This document shows, piece by piece, positions 36,594 to 44,840 of a stretch of 64,000 bases of DNA. The DNA lies in assembly GCF_000621565.1 (NCBI RefSeq), contig NZ_JHXZ01000016.1, positions 1-64,000 of the forward strand, in the 5' to 3' direction. Position 1 is the first letter of the stretch; every line of letters starts with the position of its first letter. The position numbers were made by a program, and so were the translations under genes. The notes under the pieces were generated by a model. That model searched no databases and had not been told where the DNA came from. It worked only from the letters and a program-made list of their open reading frames with translations. Origin of the DNA: Butyrivibrio sp. LB2008 (lineage in GTDB: Bacteria > Bacillota > Clostridia > Lachnospirales > Lachnospiraceae).

Positions 36594-36951
36594 TTTCTTT
36601 TCCCTCCTTGTCAGAGCTGTTCATAACAATCACTCCCGCAATGACGATCATTACACCTATCACCTTTTTCGGTGTGATCCCGTTCGAAAAAATAATAAAA
36701 TTCCAGAGCATTGACCACATAAGAGTGATAGCCTTATTGGCATATGCCACCGAAAGCTGGAACTTCTTAATTACCTGCTGCCAGATAACCGCATAGATTG
36801 CCAAAGCCACAAATTCAAGAGCAAAAAAGCCCATCCATCCAAATGACAGAAAATCGTACTTGGATGCGCAATTGGCAGCAACGGTGGAAAGAGAATAAAC
36901 AATAACAGCCCCCTGCAACTGCAAATATTTAACTATGCTGTTTTCCTTCAT
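36586..36951 (-). CDS. Small EamA/SMR-type membrane protein (ArnE/ArnF-like flippase subunit A)
   Basis: A 121-residue protein with four membrane helices and a short charged tail (SDKEGKEIE). The segment AYANKAITLMWSMLWNFIIF followed by GITPKKVIGVMIVIAG is typical of the small drug/metabolite transporter fold. Its ATG directly follows the stop of the SGNH-like gene (TAAATG) with AAGG in front. It pairs with the next gene as a probable heterodimeric lipid-linked-sugar flippase; cation or drug export is the alternative for this fold. Confidence 0.75.
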   Translation of the reverse strand: MKENSIVKYLQLQGAVIVYSLSTVAANCASKYDFLSFGWMGFFALEFVALAIYAVIWQQVIKKFQLSVAYANKAITLMWSMLWNFIIFSNGITPKKVIGVMIVIAGVIVMNSSDKEGKEIE

Positions 36952-38373
36952 TTATCCTTCCCCTTTTTCAATCGACAGCACTTTTGCGTAGAATTCAGCG
37001 AAATGCTTGGCAATATATTTATTACAATCCGCATTTACATGGACATTATCAAGAAGCATATCCTGGCTGTTTTCATCCGTGATGGTTCCGTAGTAATTGT
37101 CTATAACACTTACTCCGCTGTGAGGGGCCGCTGAACATGCATCGATCATATACTGATAATAATCAACAACAACACCGTTTCCGCCGTCGTAGTCACGACC
37201 TTTCATTGTCTTTCCCTCTGAATTATAGGCAAAGCAATATGTAAGAGTCATGCACACGATCCTGATATGAGGATATGTCTCCTGAATCTGGGCTATTCCC
37301 GATGAAAGAGCGCCCTTATAAGTTACCTCATCTTTCGGATCATCGGGATTCATTCCGATTCTGCCGTCCAAATAGTCCTGAGCGTTGTAATCAACAACGA
37401 TGGTATCAATATTATTAAAATCAACCTTTTCAAGTGTTGATATACTGCTTTCATATGCAGAATCGGACATATGCCCCGCAGCATCGTGAAGGACCGCATA
37501 ATCTCCGCTTGTGATTGCCTGAACAACACTGGCAAAGCAAAAACCGTCCATCGGGAAATCACTGCTGTAAGAAGCAGCCTTACGTGCAATGGTTGATCCT
37601 GGAAATCCTGCGTTTATACATGTAGCACCTGTTTCTTTTGCAATCTGCTCTACAACTCCGGTCTCTCCCTTGTCATAGGTGATCGCATCGTTTCCGAGGA
37701 AAAGAATTGTCTCTTTGCCATCCTGATGAGCCGGCATTGCAAGCTGCTCGTCAGAAAGATAATTGGGAATATCCGCAAGCTCATACTCAAGATTCTTTTC
37801 ATCCGATTCCTCAAGTTCAAAACTGCTGGAATTCCACTTTGCAAGTTTAAGCACAAAAAACAGGATCACAAGAGCAATGATACCGATCACAACAAAATGA
37901 GCCCAACGGGGAATTTTTGTTTTTCCTTCATATTCGTCATCATCCTCATAATTGTCATCATAGTCATCGTCTCTGTAACGTTTCTTAGAGCGCTTACTTA
38001 CGCGTCTGCTGTCTTCATCGAGATCTACGAAATCATCATGCTCATCGTCTTCATAATCCCTCGAATAATCATCATAGCGGTCGTCTTCATCGTAGTCCCT
38101 TACAGAATCACCGCGCCTGTCATTTCTGTAACTTCTCTGCAAACCGTCACGCCTTCCGCCTCTGTCTGCACGATAGTCATCCTCGTAATCTTCTTCAAAT
38201 CCCATTTCATTATCCTCGTCGTAATCTTCATAGCTCAGATCATCCTCGAAGTCTTCAGCATCCCTAAAGTCATCATCATTTTCATATTCTTCCATATCGT
38301 CATCAGAAAGAATATCAAAATCATCATCACTGTATATATCAAATTCTTCTCTGTTATTTCTTTTCCTTCCCAT
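36952..38373 (-). CDS. Bitopic SGNH-hydrolase-like protein with RDYDD-type tail and no GDS serine
   Basis: A 473-residue protein. Residues 1-150 are a disordered cytoplasmic tail very rich in Asp, Glu, Tyr and Arg; a membrane helix covers about 157-178; an SGNH-like domain follows outside. Block I reads FLGNDAITY (225-233), so the nucleophile position of the usual G-D-S motif is Asp229. The C-terminal D-x-x-H pair is present in LDNVH (Asp442, His445). The closest local relative (53002) has a normal GDS. The protein may be a binding pseudoenzyme or use another chemistry. The start is ATG 38373, 12 bases after GAGG. It lies next to the flippase-like pair. Confidence 0.75.
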   Translation of the reverse strand: MGRKRNNREEFDIYSDDDFDILSDDDMEEYENDDDFRDAEDFEDDLSYEDYDEDNEMGFEEDYEDDYRADRGGRRDGLQRSYRNDRRGDSVRDYDEDDRYDDYSRDYEDDEHDDFVDLDEDSRRVSKRSKKRYRDDDYDDNYEDDDEYEGKTKIPRWAHFVVIGIIALVILFFVLKLAKWNSSSFELEESDEKNLEYELADIPNYLSDEQLAMPAHQDGKETILFLGNDAITYDKGETGVVEQIAKETGATCINAGFPGSTIARKAASYSSDFPMDGFCFASVVQAITSGDYAVLHDAAGHMSDSAYESSISTLEKVDFNNIDTIVVDYNAQDYLDGRIGMNPDDPKDEVTYKGALSSGIAQIQETYPHIRIVCMTLTYCFAYNSEGKTMKGRDYDGGNGVVVDYYQYMIDACSAAPHSGVSVIDNYYGTITDENSQDMLLDNVHVNADCNKYIAKHFAEFYAKVLSIEKGEG

Positions 38374-38380
38374 ACAAATA

Positions 38381-39847
38381 TCATTCCTCTCTTATATTAA
38401 CTATAGAGTTTAAACCGTACGCCCTTGCCACATCCTTATTTATCACATTGTCCGGATCATCAGGTAAAAAGAATGTATAGAAGTTTCTTATCGATTCCGG
38501 CTCGGTTGGAACGTCAACTTCAACATCCTGCCCCTTCTTGTCGGCAAAACTCTCGATAAGTTCTTTGGTATCGGCGTAATTCTTCTGGAATTCGCCGTCA
38601 TACAACTGCTTATTCAATTTAGCAATACAGTATTCTCTCGGAGAATATGTTGTTGCTATAAAACTTACAAATATTATTGCAGAAAGAACTGTAAGAACAG
38701 ACATCCTCTTATGTCCTTTAAGCATCCTTCCGATAAGCCATCCCACAAACAGCGCAAGATTGTCAAGCGCCAGAGTCAGCGCAACCGTCATGACAAAAAA
38801 GCATCTGTTCGGAATCCATCCGACTCCGTACCCCAAAACTACCGGGAACACTGTAACAAGCGGAGTCACCAAAAGCATTATCACCGAAACGCCCCATGCC
38901 TTTTTGTGAAGCTTGATCTTATCATAGATCAGATATCCCACTGCTATAAGGCAGACAAACAGGACAAAAAAGTTTTTATCAAGAAACAGCCATTTTAACC
39001 CATATTGATAGTATCCCAAAGTATGGGCCACTCCTGCCTTAATATCAAGAGTACTGCTGCTTTCAAGATCCTGTCTTGAAAAATTCCCCGGTGCAAGTGC
39101 ATTGGCTAAAGCTCCCGCAAGGCAAATCAAAAATATGATCACATTATCTTTTTCAATTTTCTTTCTCTTGATCACAAAATATATAACTATACCCAGAAGG
39201 AGATACATATATGTTCCCGTTATGGCAAGAGATGCACCGACCGCAAATACTCCGAAAATAGCAGCTCCCACAGCCGGCTCTCTTCCGGTGAGTGCAACTT
39301 CTTTATTACAATTATAAACAATAAAGAGCCCGAGTGAAATAATGCCGAATGCTACAGGAAATCCGTATACCGATGCGCCGACATACCAATAGTATATTTC
39401 CTGAAACGCATCATATACCGTAAGCGGGAATACCGCGATAGCCATTATAAACAGGTATACATGCGCTCCGACTTTTGCGGCACCTCGCACAAAAACACCT
39501 GTCAAAAACAGTACCGATCCCAAAATAAGGATCGCATTCACCATCATCGTGATACGAAGCGCTGTAAATCCGCCGCTGATTACAGGATTAAAAAAAGATC
39601 CAAAAAATGAAGTAAAATAGGTACCCTGATGATGTTCATATATCTCACGCGAAAAATCACATGCGACAACAAAACGATTCCACAGCCCTTTAACTCCTAT
39701 TCCTGTTCTTGCATACCAATAATCATCCGATACCGGCACAGCATACATGGACACTCTGACGATTGTTCCAACCATAAGTACAATCACTAAAAATGATATA
39801 ATCCCGATTCCCCACTCAATTACTTTTTGCAATCTCTCGTGCTTCAT
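38381..39847 (-). CDS. Polytopic membrane protein, GT-C-like (DUF6056-type)
   Basis: A 488-residue protein with about eleven membrane helices and a short external C-terminus of about 75 residues. The first luminal loop has VPVSDDYWYARTG, an acidic motif seen in GT-C-like proteins and in the DUF6056 family, which it resembles by memory. It sits between an SGNH partner gene and the SGNH-like gene, with gaps of 16 and 7 bases. The likely role is transfer of a sugar onto a surface glycan; this is inferred. Confidence 0.72.
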   Translation of the reverse strand: MKHERLQKVIEWGIGIISFLVIVLMVGTIVRVSMYAVPVSDDYWYARTGIGVKGLWNRFVVACDFSREIYEHHQGTYFTSFFGSFFNPVISGGFTALRITMMVNAILILGSVLFLTGVFVRGAAKVGAHVYLFIMAIAVFPLTVYDAFQEIYYWYVGASVYGFPVAFGIISLGLFIVYNCNKEVALTGREPAVGAAIFGVFAVGASLAITGTYMYLLLGIVIYFVIKRKKIEKDNVIIFLICLAGALANALAPGNFSRQDLESSSTLDIKAGVAHTLGYYQYGLKWLFLDKNFFVLFVCLIAVGYLIYDKIKLHKKAWGVSVIMLLVTPLVTVFPVVLGYGVGWIPNRCFFVMTVALTLALDNLALFVGWLIGRMLKGHKRMSVLTVLSAIIFVSFIATTYSPREYCIAKLNKQLYDGEFQKNYADTKELIESFADKKGQDVEVDVPTEPESIRNFYTFFLPDDPDNVINKDVARAYGLNSIVNIREE

Positions 39848-39863
39848 ATGTCAATGTTCTTCC

Positions 39864-40934
39864 TTACCATTCTTTTGAAAAAAGTTCTGCAAAATCATAG
39901 TCTGCAACCATTTTTCTAACTGTCGATAATCCATCTTCCATTTCTTCGACGGATCTTATTTCATATTTTCCGTCTTTAAAGCATTCTACCATAAATTTGT
40001 TAATTGCGGGTTTATAATGTGAATAATCCGCGTAATTATCAAGATCAAGTGTTTCTTCCATCGTCTGGAAATAAAAAACCCTTGCATTGTCATATTGAAG
40101 AAGTCTCTCAGCAACATATCTGTACTGTTCCATCGTTGCCTCAAAAGTATTCTCCCTCATAACATTGTTCCAGTACAAGATACTGTACGGCGGGAAAAAG
40201 AAATAAAACTCGGTGTCCGGATTCTCCTCAACAAAAGGCAGGATATTCTCGGATAGATTAACTTCCGTAGCTTCGATCAGAGCGTCTTTTTCCGTCTCCA
40301 CGGGATTTTCTTCCGGCTGTTCATAGTTGTGCATAACCCACTGCGTATTGTAATACTCGGGCGTCCACCAGCTGAAATAGATTTCCGAAAGATCGGATCC
40401 TTTCCCTTGTATCGCAGGCCTGAAAATATATTCAAACAAAACATCCTTATTTATGAGATACTTGACATCATTTATGACATTCTTGTCATACAGATGCATG
40501 GGAAGCGGATACTTCGTCGTAGCAGGATCTGCGGCCATTGTAGGAATATCTACCGCCAGATATACCTGTTTTACAGGTTTTTGCTTTCTCGCATAGGTAT
40601 TCTTATCAAAAACGATCGACAGAATGTTGTAATCATCTTTCGGATACGCCCCGCTGTAACTGAGCTTAACCGTATCGGTCCCCATTATCTCCTTGAAATC
40701 GTCGGTATCAAAATTAACCGTCATCGAAGATCCTATGATACATCCGTCATAAATCATATTCTTTGCCATTCCCGGATTCTGACTCAGCTGATTGTCAACA
40801 ATATACGGAAATCCCGCCACAGGTGCATGATAATGAAAAAAAGGATCCACATATACGACCAGAGCCCCGCAGGCAATAAACACGATCAATATCAAACTTA
40901 TTAAGATAAAAAAATATTTTTTATACCTTTTCAT
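39864..40934 (-). CDS. Membrane-anchored SGNH-like partner of an MBOAT acyltransferase
   Basis: A 356-residue protein with one N-terminal membrane helix (about 8-29) and an external domain. SGNH features are IIGSSMTVNF with Ser69/Ser70 as possible nucleophile, YSGAYPKDDY, and DYSHYK near 325 for the Asp-His pair. This is the layout of DltD/AlgX-like proteins that take an acyl group from an MBOAT protein and pass it to a polymer. The MBOAT gene lies directly upstream with a 13-base gap. GGGAAG precedes the ATG. Acyl group and target are unknown. Confidence 0.78.
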   Translation of the reverse strand: MKRYKKYFFILISLILIVFIACGALVVYVDPFFHYHAPVAGFPYIVDNQLSQNPGMAKNMIYDGCIIGSSMTVNFDTDDFKEIMGTDTVKLSYSGAYPKDDYNILSIVFDKNTYARKQKPVKQVYLAVDIPTMAADPATTKYPLPMHLYDKNVINDVKYLINKDVLFEYIFRPAIQGKGSDLSEIYFSWWTPEYYNTQWVMHNYEQPEENPVETEKDALIEATEVNLSENILPFVEENPDTEFYFFFPPYSILYWNNVMRENTFEATMEQYRYVAERLLQYDNARVFYFQTMEETLDLDNYADYSHYKPAINKFMVECFKDGKYEIRSVEEMEDGLSTVRKMVADYDFAELFSKEW

Positions 40935-40947
40935 ACCAATCTTCCCG

Positions 40948-42396
40948 TCAGAAATTCATGTATAAAAACGTACTCACACCCGAAAAGCTAATGATACTCC
41001 ATACCAAAAGCACCGCAGTAAGTACCGTTGTTCCAAGATTTATCTTGCATTCCTTGGAATACGAAACTGCATTCTTGCCAAAAAATATGATACCTGCGCC
41101 GACTATCAGAAAAAGCCACAAGCATATATCCCATGCAAAACTGAGTTTCATAAGCGGCGTCACCTTGATCACATACCATATCTCATCAAGATTGAATCCG
41201 TCCGCGAAAGTACTGTAAAACGGTCTTATTCCGCCAACCGCCATTCTCTTAAAAAGAAGCAGCGCATCGGATATCTTCTCAGCCCTAAAGAACACCCAGG
41301 CCGCAGTCACGTAAGCATATGTAAAGATTATTCCAAAGATTCTCTTACATACAGATACCGCTTTGCTCTGCGCCTTCTCACCGGCAGCTTTTTTCTTATT
41401 TTTCACAATCCTTGTGACGATGCTGAGAATACCGTGCATGATTCCCCAGACAACAAATGTCAGTCCGTTGCCGTGCCATATTCCGCTAAGAAGAAATACT
41501 GTAAAGATATTCTCATACGTTCTAAGACGCCCTTTTCTGTTTCCTCCGAGAGGAATATAGACATACTTCGTAAAAAACTTAGTGAGAGTAATATGCCATC
41601 TGTCCCAGAAATCATCTATATCCACCGCTTTATACGGCGAATTGAAATTAAGTGCAAGCTCAAAGCCCATCATAAGGCAGATTGCAGCCGCAACATCGCA
41701 GTAACCGCTAAAATCAAAATACAGCTGAAATGAATAGAACACGGCTGACAATATCGCTTCCATCCTGCCCAGATTTGGAATAGAAGAAAAGCCGTAATCA
41801 ACCGCTTTTGCGAAGGTATCCGCAAGGATAACCTTCTTGAACATTCCTATAGACAAAAGAAGCATTCCGCGCATTATCTTTTCCCAGTCGAGATCCTCGT
41901 CGTACGCCTTCTTAAGCCCGCCTATAAAATCCGAATAATTCATAAGCGGTCCCTGGAGTATCTTTGGAAAAAACAAAATGTAGATAAGATAGTTCATCAG
42001 ATCATGTTCTTCTATATCTCCCCTATAGAGATCGATAAGGTATGAGATCTGATTGAAAGTATAAAAGCTGATCGCAACCGGGAAAAAAGTCCCTCTGAAT
42101 TTAAAGAAGCATAAGATCGCAACATTTGCCGCAATACAAATACCAAGCCTGACTTTTGAATTCTTCTTCATCCTGATGATATTTATTGCATTTATGTTGA
42201 GAAATATACTCATACAAAAAATGACAGTATTACGAAAGTCAAAAAGACCATAGAAAACAAGAGAGCCCAGAACCATCAGCAGATTCAGCATGCCTTCTTT
42301 TTTCTTATGATCTTTGATATAAGTTCTTATTAAAAAATACGCCGCCAGAAATATCGGCAGAAATAAAAGCATAAACCCGTATGAATTAAAAAGCAT
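40948..42396 (-). CDS. MBOAT family membrane O-acyltransferase (AlgI/DltB-like)
   Basis: A 482-residue polytopic enzyme. MBOAT motifs: LPLGGNRKGRLRTYENI in part (IPLGGNRKGR), FWDRWHITLTKFF, and GIWHGNGLTFVVWGIMHG with the catalytic histidine. SYLIDLYRGDIEEHD and QLYFDFSGYCDVA are also typical. These proteins move an acyl group across the membrane to a glycan, usually with an SGNH partner; such a partner follows immediately. The start overlaps closely with the end of the cytidylyltransferase gene (one base between them), pointing to coupling. Confidence 0.9.
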   Translation of the reverse strand: MLFNSYGFMLLFLPIFLAAYFLIRTYIKDHKKKEGMLNLLMVLGSLVFYGLFDFRNTVIFCMSIFLNINAINIIRMKKNSKVRLGICIAANVAILCFFKFRGTFFPVAISFYTFNQISYLIDLYRGDIEEHDLMNYLIYILFFPKILQGPLMNYSDFIGGLKKAYDEDLDWEKIMRGMLLLSIGMFKKVILADTFAKAVDYGFSSIPNLGRMEAILSAVFYSFQLYFDFSGYCDVAAAICLMMGFELALNFNSPYKAVDIDDFWDRWHITLTKFFTKYVYIPLGGNRKGRLRTYENIFTVFLLSGIWHGNGLTFVVWGIMHGILSIVTRIVKNKKKAAGEKAQSKAVSVCKRIFGIIFTYAYVTAAWVFFRAEKISDALLLFKRMAVGGIRPFYSTFADGFNLDEIWYVIKVTPLMKLSFAWDICLWLFLIVGAGIIFFGKNAVSYSKECKINLGTTVLTAVLLVWSIISFSGVSTFLYMNF

Positions 42397-42397
42397 T

Positions 42398-43111
42398 TTA
42401 CTTCAACCATTCACTTCTTTTGCTCATAAGAAGCGCCTTAAAGATGTCAATATCATCAACTGTCGTAAGCTTAATGTTCTTCTCAGATCCTTGTGAAAAA
42501 TACACTTTTCTGCCAAGTTCCGTCATAAGCGTACATGATGCAACGGAATTGGTTATCCCCTTGGAAAGAGCCTCTCTGTGAAGTTCACATATCTCTCCAA
42601 GTCTGAATCCCTGAGGTGTCTGCGTTCTCTTAAGATTATCTCTGGGATATGTCTCTTCGGACATCTCGCCGTCCGTTGTAGTAAGCATGGCTTCCGCGCA
42701 AGGAATCGCCGTAATTGCATTTCCGTACTGCTTGGTCTTCATTATGCAGTCGGATATAATCTCAGCCGATACCATAGGTCTTATCGCATCATGGATAAGT
42801 ACTATAGAATCCGCATCAAAATTCTTTTCAAGTTCATACACGCCGTTGCGGATCGAGCCCTGACCGTTCTCTCCACCGCCTACAACATGCTCAAGTTTGG
42901 AAATATTAAACTGACGTGCATATGCCATAAGCATCTGCTCCCAGCCCTCAACACACACTACCGCGATTGAATCAATCTCAGGGTGATTCTGAAACGCCTC
43001 AAGCGTATACACAATAACCGGCTTCTCATTTACCGTAAGAAACTGCTTGGGAATATCCTGCTTCATTCTGGCACCTGTGCCACCGGCAATTATAAGCGCT
43101 ATTGTTTTCAT
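42398..43111 (-). CDS. IspD/TarI-type cytidylyltransferase
   Basis: A cytoplasmic enzyme of about 237 residues that makes a CDP-linked precursor from CTP and a phosphorylated alcohol. Motifs: LIIAGGTGARMKQDIPKQF, HDAIRPMVS, and LKRTQTPQGF. IspD (CDP-methylerythritol) and TarI (CDP-ribitol) share this fold. Because it overlaps licD, a wall-decoration role such as CDP-ribitol or a related alcohol is favoured over isoprenoid synthesis, but sequence alone does not settle it. Start ATG 43111 is better spaced from GAGG than ATG 43120, which overlaps the licD stop. Confidence 0.85.
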   Translation of the reverse strand: MKTIALIIAGGTGARMKQDIPKQFLTVNEKPVIVYTLEAFQNHPEIDSIAVVCVEGWEQMLMAYARQFNISKLEHVVGGGENGQGSIRNGVYELEKNFDADSIVLIHDAIRPMVSAEIISDCIMKTKQYGNAITAIPCAEAMLTTTDGEMSEETYPRDNLKRTQTPQGFRLGEICELHREALSKGITNSVASCTLMTELGRKVYFSQGSEKNIKLTTVDDIDIFKALLMSKRSEWLK

Positions 43112-43116
43112 ATCTA

Positions 43117-43980
43117 TCATTCCTCGTTTTTCTTAATAACATTAACGTGCATAGGCACTCTCTTATCCTCGGGAGGAAGACTCATATAATCCTTGTAAGT
43201 CTTCTTAAGCCACTTGTCATGGTTCTTCGGAATAGGGAACTCTTTATCCCTTATATGTGCCACATCAGGTCCGTAGACAAGATGATCCGCATCAAAATCA
43301 AGTCCCCAATATCTTGGATCGGGCTGCTCATTAGAGATGAAAAGAGTCGTCTCATCGCCGCCTCTGTCGGCCCTCTTGGCAATTCCTCCGAGAGTCTGAA
43401 GCTTCATATATTCCTGCGCAATGACTCTGAAAGGTATGAACTTTCCTACAGTCGTAAGAATGCAGGAAACAGCCTTCATGACTCCTTTAAATTTGGAATA
43501 ATCAACATACGGCCTGTGTCCCATCGCAAGAGCATAGAGAAGTTTCATTCTGATAAGCTGCCACTTGTGATTATCCGCCTCTTTGTCGAATACAAAAAGA
43601 TCCAGTGTCGGATGCGAATATCTGTGATCGTAGAAATCTTCCGCTCCGAATGAGGTCTCCTCGTAAGTAAGATCGTAATCTGCAATCTTTGTGATAAAAT
43701 CAAAAAACTGAGGATATCTTTCAAATCTTAAGAGCTTAAATCTCTTATCAGCTTCTTTTTCATAGACCTCAATAAATCTCTCATAGTCCTCACGCAAAAA
43801 GAGAATATCCACATCATCATCCCACGGAATAAAATCCTTGTGCCTTACAGCGCCGAGAAAAGTTCCTCCGTGAAGATAATACTGTATATCATATTTTTTA
43901 CATATCCTGTCAACCTCTGAGAGCATGGCAAAATCAGACTCATGCACTCTGTCCAGATATTGTTGTACTTCTTTATCCAT
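43117..43980 (-). CDS. licD: LicD family phosphotransferase
   Basis: A 287-residue cytoplasmic protein with the LicD signature YYLHGGTFLGAVRHKDFIPW followed by DDDVDI, the metal-binding acidic cluster of the nucleotidyltransferase fold. LicD proteins transfer phosphocholine or a phospho-polyol from a CDP donor to a sugar in teichoic acids or capsules. The neighbouring CDP-precursor synthase overlaps its 3' end and supports this. Its own start overlaps the membrane-protein gene upstream by eight bases. The substrate is not decidable. Confidence 0.88.
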   Translation of the reverse strand: MDKEVQQYLDRVHESDFAMLSEVDRICKKYDIQYYLHGGTFLGAVRHKDFIPWDDDVDILFLREDYERFIEVYEKEADKRFKLLRFERYPQFFDFITKIADYDLTYEETSFGAEDFYDHRYSHPTLDLFVFDKEADNHKWQLIRMKLLYALAMGHRPYVDYSKFKGVMKAVSCILTTVGKFIPFRVIAQEYMKLQTLGGIAKRADRGGDETTLFISNEQPDPRYWGLDFDADHLVYGPDVAHIRDKEFPIPKNHDKWLKKTYKDYMSLPPEDKRVPMHVNVIKKNEE

Positions 43981-44839
43981 TTAATTCTTCTTCCTGAGCT
44001 TTTTTTATTGCAACAGGGTCTTTATATACATAAAAGTGCCCCACTTTATCCACAAGTTCTAAACCAAGTGTCTTAAGATCTTTGCTCATCTTTCTGGTCT
44101 CTGTATCTTCCGGAACAACAACATAGAAACACACATTAAATCTTGTTGCTTCTATCAGCTGATCGGCATTTACAATTCCGACACCATTTACTTCTTCAAC
44201 ATTCTTATACGCATTATATACAGGCTCCAAGTAGCCTTCTTCAATATAATCCGCTCCGTAAGGCATGAGAATATTTGAATCATACTGCCTTACAAACCAC
44301 GTAAGCTCCTCAGGAAATGCCACTGTAACGCGTTCTTCCTCATCCTCAGGTGCGACCAGTTCGCAAATATCAATAACATCCTGCGGAATATGATAAAGAT
44401 TCTCCGCCTTCTTCATGTAAACACCTTCGGTATATACATACTTTCCGGTAAATACTATAACAAGTAACATTATAACAAAAGTAGCTCTTTTTACCGCATC
44501 ATGCTTTATCTTATTAAGGATAAGGCACGCAGCATAAGCAAGCACAATATATTGAGGTATGAGCCACAACAATCTGTAATACTCTCTTCCCTCATCAAAT
44601 CCCGGTACTTTTACAAATATCATTTTGGTTACAGGGAATAGAAATGCTACAACCATCACAACCGGCCAGATTCCAAACAACGCTTTCTTTGGAAGATCGT
44701 GTTCGGAAACAATTATAAAAACTGCTGCCGCAAGAAATAGAACAAGCATAAGCATTGCTTTAAAATCATCAACCGGCACACCGTGTCCGCCAAAATACTC
44801 TTTGAGCTCTACAAAACATTGAACAAATATTCCGTACAT
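43973..44839 (-). CDS. C-terminal half of a split polytopic membrane protein
   Basis: About 288 residues: three or four membrane helices, then a soluble external domain of about 150 residues. It begins where the 365-residue gene at 44841 stops, in the frame one base on, and the two together match the size and layout of single GT-C-like proteins of 600-650 residues with a C-terminal soluble domain. GGAGG lies ten bases before the ATG at 44839 (a GTG at 44851 is also open), so reinitiation after the upstream stop is possible. Either a true two-part protein or a frameshifted gene. Confidence 0.7.
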   Translation of the reverse strand: MYGIFVQCFVELKEYFGGHGVPVDDFKAMLMLVLFLAAAVFIIVSEHDLPKKALFGIWPVVMVVAFLFPVTKMIFVKVPGFDEGREYYRLLWLIPQYIVLAYAACLILNKIKHDAVKRATFVIMLLVIVFTGKYVYTEGVYMKKAENLYHIPQDVIDICELVAPEDEEERVTVAFPEELTWFVRQYDSNILMPYGADYIEEGYLEPVYNAYKNVEEVNGVGIVNADQLIEATRFNVCFYVVVPEDTETRKMSKDLKTLGLELVDKVGHFYVYKDPVAIKKAQEEELNG

Positions 44840-44840
44840 A

